Positions 61,687 through 64,000 of a stretch of DNA of 64,000 bases are shown piece after piece. Origin of the DNA: Microbacteriaceae bacterium (GTDB taxonomy: Bacteria; Actinomycetota; Actinomycetes; Actinomycetales; Microbacteriaceae); the NCBI GenBank assembly GCA_014377425.1, contig JACMPQ010000049.1, positions 27,262 to 91,261 on the forward strand. Reading direction: 5' to 3'. Under the pieces are notes generated by a model. That model was given only the letters and a program-made list of their open reading frames with translations. It was not told the origin of the DNA and ran no database searches. How positions within the stretch are numbered: position 1 is the first letter of the stretch; each line of letters opens with the position of its first letter. The position numbers and the translations under genes were made by a program.

Positions 61687-63009
61687 GTGGATCACGTCAA
61701 TGCCAGCCTTGCCGTCGGACTAGCTCTGGTGATCTTCATCGCCACCGTTCTCGTGCTGCGAAGGACCCCGGTTCTCGCTTTCGCTCTCTGGGTTGCAACA
61801 CTGAGTTTCGTACCGTACTGGCTCGGCGTAACCGTGTCGGTGTACTTCCCGCCGACCACGGCCGTGGGCATCGTGGTGGTCGCGGCGCTTTTTACGCAAC
61901 GGCGGTATCCACAACAGCAGTACCCACAACAGCGACCCCGGTTGGGATTGGTCGATCTCATTGTGGTTGCGGTGATCGTGGTTCAGCTGGTGGCTCTAGC
62001 TCTGAAGTTGGGCACGCTCACCTCCAGCTTCGTGCTCATTGCGCATTGGGGGCTGGGCTACCTCCTGGGTCGCGTTGTTGCCACCCAAATTCCTCTGGAA
62101 CAGGTCTATCGAATCGTGGCCGTGGTCCTCAGCGTGGTGGCTGTTCTTGCCCTCCTGGAATTCGCCACTCGTAATAATATTTTCGTTCCTGTCCGCGCGA
62201 ATAATGCCCTCTATGCCACCTGGTCGCCACTGTTGGAACGCGGTGGCTTGCTTCGCGTCGAGGGAGCGTTCGGGCATCCGATTGCCCTCGGAGCGAGTCT
62301 GGCGTTGGCTATTCCCCTCACCCTTGCCTCCTCTTTCCGGCTGTGGTTACGAGGATGCATGGTGTTTGTTCTCGTCGGTGCCACCGTTGTGACCTTCAGC
62401 CGTACCGGCATGCTGTGCGCCATCATCGCGCTGGTGCTCTCCGTGGTTTCGTTACGCAACTCAATTTCGGCTCGGGCACGCACCGTGTTCGTGGGCGGAA
62501 CGATCGGCATCGGCGTTTTGGCGACTCCCCTGGTGCTCGGCACATTCTCCGAGGCGGGCACCGAGGCAACGGCGAGTGCGTCCTATCGGGGGGACCTGTT
62601 GTCGTTAATTCCCAGCATGGCTTCGATCGGTCTGGCGGCGAACTCCCACCGGAATGCTTCGGGGGAAACTTTTTTCGGATCTTTTCACTCGATCGACAGT
62701 GCGTTGATTTATTTCGGACTTACCAACGGCCTGATCCCGCTGATTCTCGTCATGGCAATTTTGCTCGCCGCTCTCGTTCTGGTTATGCGGGCACGGGCCA
62801 CTCCCGCGACGCTGGCGATCGTGGCTCAACTCCCGGCAGTCGCAACCGTTGCACTGATCACACAGTTCGCCATGTTTTTCTGGGTCGTCTGCGGTATCGC
62901 GGTTTCGACCCAATTGACGCAGTCTTGGAAGGGCGCAGCACCTCTGATCGGCACGGGCGCCATTAGGGAAACGCACAACGACTTCACGACTTCACCCTAC
63001 GTAAAATAA
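61687..63009 (+). CDS. O-antigen ligase/Wzy-type polysaccharide polymerase
   Basis: Polytopic membrane protein, 440 residues from the GTG at 61687 (GGGGGA seven bases upstream); an upstream ATG at 61627 would lie in the previous gene. It has about eleven hydrophobic segments and a large periplasmic-type loop near residues 285-350, containing the Wzy/WaaL-type HRNASGETFFGSFHSIDSALIYFGLTNGLIP stretch with His residues. A YPQQQYPQQ loop (encoded by a 15-bp imperfect tandem repeat at 61906-61935) sits near residue 75. Likely polymerises or ligates repeat units. Confidence 0.88.
   Translation: MDHVNASLAVGLALVIFIATVLVLRRTPVLAFALWVATLSFVPYWLGVTVSVYFPPTTAVGIVVVAALFTQRRYPQQQYPQQRPRLGLVDLIVVAVIVVQLVALALKLGTLTSSFVLIAHWGLGYLLGRVVATQIPLEQVYRIVAVVLSVVAVLALLEFATRNNIFVPVRANNALYATWSPLLERGGLLRVEGAFGHPIALGASLALAIPLTLASSFRLWLRGCMVFVLVGATVVTFSRTGMLCAIIALVLSVVSLRNSISARARTVFVGGTIGIGVLATPLVLGTFSEAGTEATASASYRGDLLSLIPSMASIGLAANSHRNASGETFFGSFHSIDSALIYFGLTNGLIPLILVMAILLAALVLVMRARATPATLAIVAQLPAVATVALITQFAMFFWVVCGIAVSTQLTQSWKGAAPLIGTGAIRETHNDFTTSPYVK
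61906..61935 (+). repeat. Imperfect 15-bp tandem repeat in the polymerase gene
   Basis: Two copies of a 15-base unit (61906-61920 and 61921-61935), differing at two positions, encode YPQQQ-YPQQR in a predicted cytoplasmic loop. Confidence 0.85.
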
Positions 63010-63055
63010 ACACCCGTCCGCACGCCATCCAATTCGAAACCTAAGAGGTATCCCC

Positions 63056-64000
63056 ATGGGACCACGCAACTACTGGGCGATTTTTCGCCGTAACTGGATG
63101 GTTGTTGTGCTCGCGACACTTCTGGGGGGCGGAGGGGCGGCTATCCTGTCGACCAACACCGTGCCGTTGTATTCAGCGACGTCCAGCATTTACTTTTCCC
63201 TCAACTTCGGTAATTCGGCTAACGATCTCAATGCCGGGTCGACCTACACCCAGAGTCAGATGCTGTCATTTGCGATCCTCGCTACTTCGCCGTCTGTACT
63301 TGACCCCGCGATCGAGCAATTGAAAATAACCACGGACGCTGGATCCCTCGCCTCGGATATAACGGTAACGCGCCCCCCGGACACCGTGATTCTTCAAATT
63401 GCTGCCAGCAGTCCGTCCGCGGCCGATGCCGCAAGCATCGCCAACGCCGTCGTTACCAATCTGCAGGCGCAGGTTGAAAAGAATGCGCCGAAAGATATCA
63501 AGGGCCAAAGCACGGTGACCGCTCGTGTGATTGACGCCGCAAGCGCACCCAAGGCACCGGTTTCGCCCAACGTTCGGCTGAATCTGACCGCGGGCCTGCT
63601 TCTCGGTCTCATTGCCGGGGTCTTGCTGGCGCTTTTGCGCGACCTTCTCGACCGCAGAATTCGGGGCGTATCCGATCTCAGTTCGATCACCCCAGCGCCG
63701 ATCATCGGGGCAATAGAACGCGATCCGAAAGCCAACGAGGGCGGAATGGTGATGTTGCGTGACCCGCTCAGCCCCAGCGCCGAGTCCTACCGGGCACTTC
63801 GAACCAATCTGCAGTTTGTCGTCGTCGACACTTCGAGCCTCGCCGTGGTGATTACCTCAGCGCTTCCTGGGGAAGGAAAATCCACCGTCGCCAGCAACTT
63901 AGCGCTCGCGCTTGCCGAATCGGAAAAGCGTGTCGTTTTGGTGGATGCGGATCTTCGTCGACCGGCCATAGCCCGGTATGCCGGCATCAACGGCACCGTA
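63056..64000 (+). CDS. Wzz/BY-kinase: polysaccharide co-polymerase and tyrosine autokinase (cut by window edge)
   Basis: Only the first 315 residues lie in the window; the C-terminus is missing. ATG 63056 follows AAGAGG by seven bases. A Wzz (chain-length determinant) domain comprises a first membrane helix (14-34), an extracellular part (35-170) and a second helix (about 176-196, preceded by Pro residues as usual). The cytoplasmic BY-kinase domain begins near 235. Its RTNLQFV motif is at 249-255, Walker A SALPGEGKST at 268-277 and Walker A' VLVDADLRRP at 294-303. The Tyr-rich C-terminal cluster would lie outside the window. It controls polymer length and export in Gram-positive style, fused in one chain as common in Actinobacteria. 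Confidence 0.93.
   Translation, partial: MGPRNYWAIFRRNWMVVVLATLLGGGGAAILSTNTVPLYSATSSIYFSLNFGNSANDLNAGSTYTQSQMLSFAILATSPSVLDPAIEQLKITTDAGSLASDITVTRPPDTVILQIAASSPSAADAASIANAVVTNLQAQVEKNAPKDIKGQSTVTARVIDAASAPKAPVSPNVRLNLTAGLLLGLIAGVLLALLRDLLDRRIRGVSDLSSITPAPIIGAIERDPKANEGGMVMLRDPLSPSAESYRALRTNLQFVVVDTSSLAVVITSALPGEGKSTVASNLALALAESEKRVVLVDADLRRPAIARYAGINGTV

Noticed and set aside
1..64000. CRISPR arrays, insertion sequences, prophage or toxin-antitoxin genes
   Set aside because: No direct-repeat/spacer pattern, transposase, integrase or toxin-like gene was found; coding is continuous with conserved housekeeping genes.

Overview
The window is an ordinary, densely coded stretch of chromosome from a high-GC Gram-positive bacterium. 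The likely group is Actinomycetota, family Microbacteriaceae; I cannot name the genus. Three things point there. The division/cell-wall (dcw) cluster has the actinobacterial order with DivIVA (Wag31) at its end. Several gene neighbourhoods match those I know from Mycobacterium tuberculosis (the Rv2145c-Rv2187 and Rv1822-Rv1830 regions). MurE has lost the diaminopimelate-recognition residues, which fits the B-type peptidoglycan of Microbacteriaceae. I found no rRNA, tRNA, IS element, prophage or CRISPR array. Most genes between 1 and 30.9 kb are on the minus strand.

Region by region. (1) 1-7 kb: respiratory and metabolic genes, with ctaD (cut by the window edge), ctaC, an ErpA-type Fe-S protein, an M20 peptidase, a DUF3043 membrane protein on the plus strand, pyrD, nrdR and hisD. 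(2) 7-12.8 kb: dnaE, an RluD-type pseudouridine synthase, lspA and divIVA. (3) 12.9-30.9 kb: the full dcw cluster on the minus strand, in transcription order mraZ, rsmH, ftsL, ftsI, murE, murF, mraY, murD, ftsW, murG, murC, ftsQ, ftsZ, yggS, sepF, yggT, divIVA. Most junctions are ATGA overlaps or gaps of a few bases. An array of 10-bp-spaced CTCCA(C/G) repeats just upstream of mraZ is very likely the MraZ operator. (4) 30.9-41.7 kb: a block like Rv2173-Rv2187, with a polyprenyl diphosphate synthase, an Rv2175c-type DNA-binding protein, a LysM protein, a PASTA Ser/Thr kinase, class II DAHP synthase, PlsC acyltransferase, ROK glucokinase, long-chain acyl-CoA ligase and peptide deformylase. (5) 41.7-50.2 kb: a MinD-like ATPase, pyruvate carboxylase, an orphan ParA, two MerR regulators (Rv1830-like and FtsR/Rv1828-like), a GarA-like FHA protein and a PgsA-like enzyme. 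(6) 50.4-64 kb: an exopolysaccharide/surface locus on the plus strand, with a priming sugar transferase, three glycosyltransferases, a CDP-alcohol phosphotransferase, a polymerase, a Wzz/BY-kinase (cut by the window edge), and two secreted or membrane proteins. One of these is a 1390-residue propeller/LamG/PKD protein.

How they fit together: regions 3-5 give a cell-envelope programme of precursor synthesis (Mur, MraY, lipid carrier synthesis by the prenyl synthase), the septal machine (FtsZ, Q, L, W, I, SepF, DivIVA) and its likely kinase-based control (PASTA kinase, Rv2175c-like protein, FHA protein, FtsR). Region 6 builds and probably anchors a surface polymer.

The observations most worth a second look are the MurE substrate-pocket substitutions, the MraZ-box array, the short in-frame tandem repeats in four different genes (three of them with exactly 15-bp units), and the composition of the surface-polymer locus. 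I did not find a clearly new defence or mobile system here.
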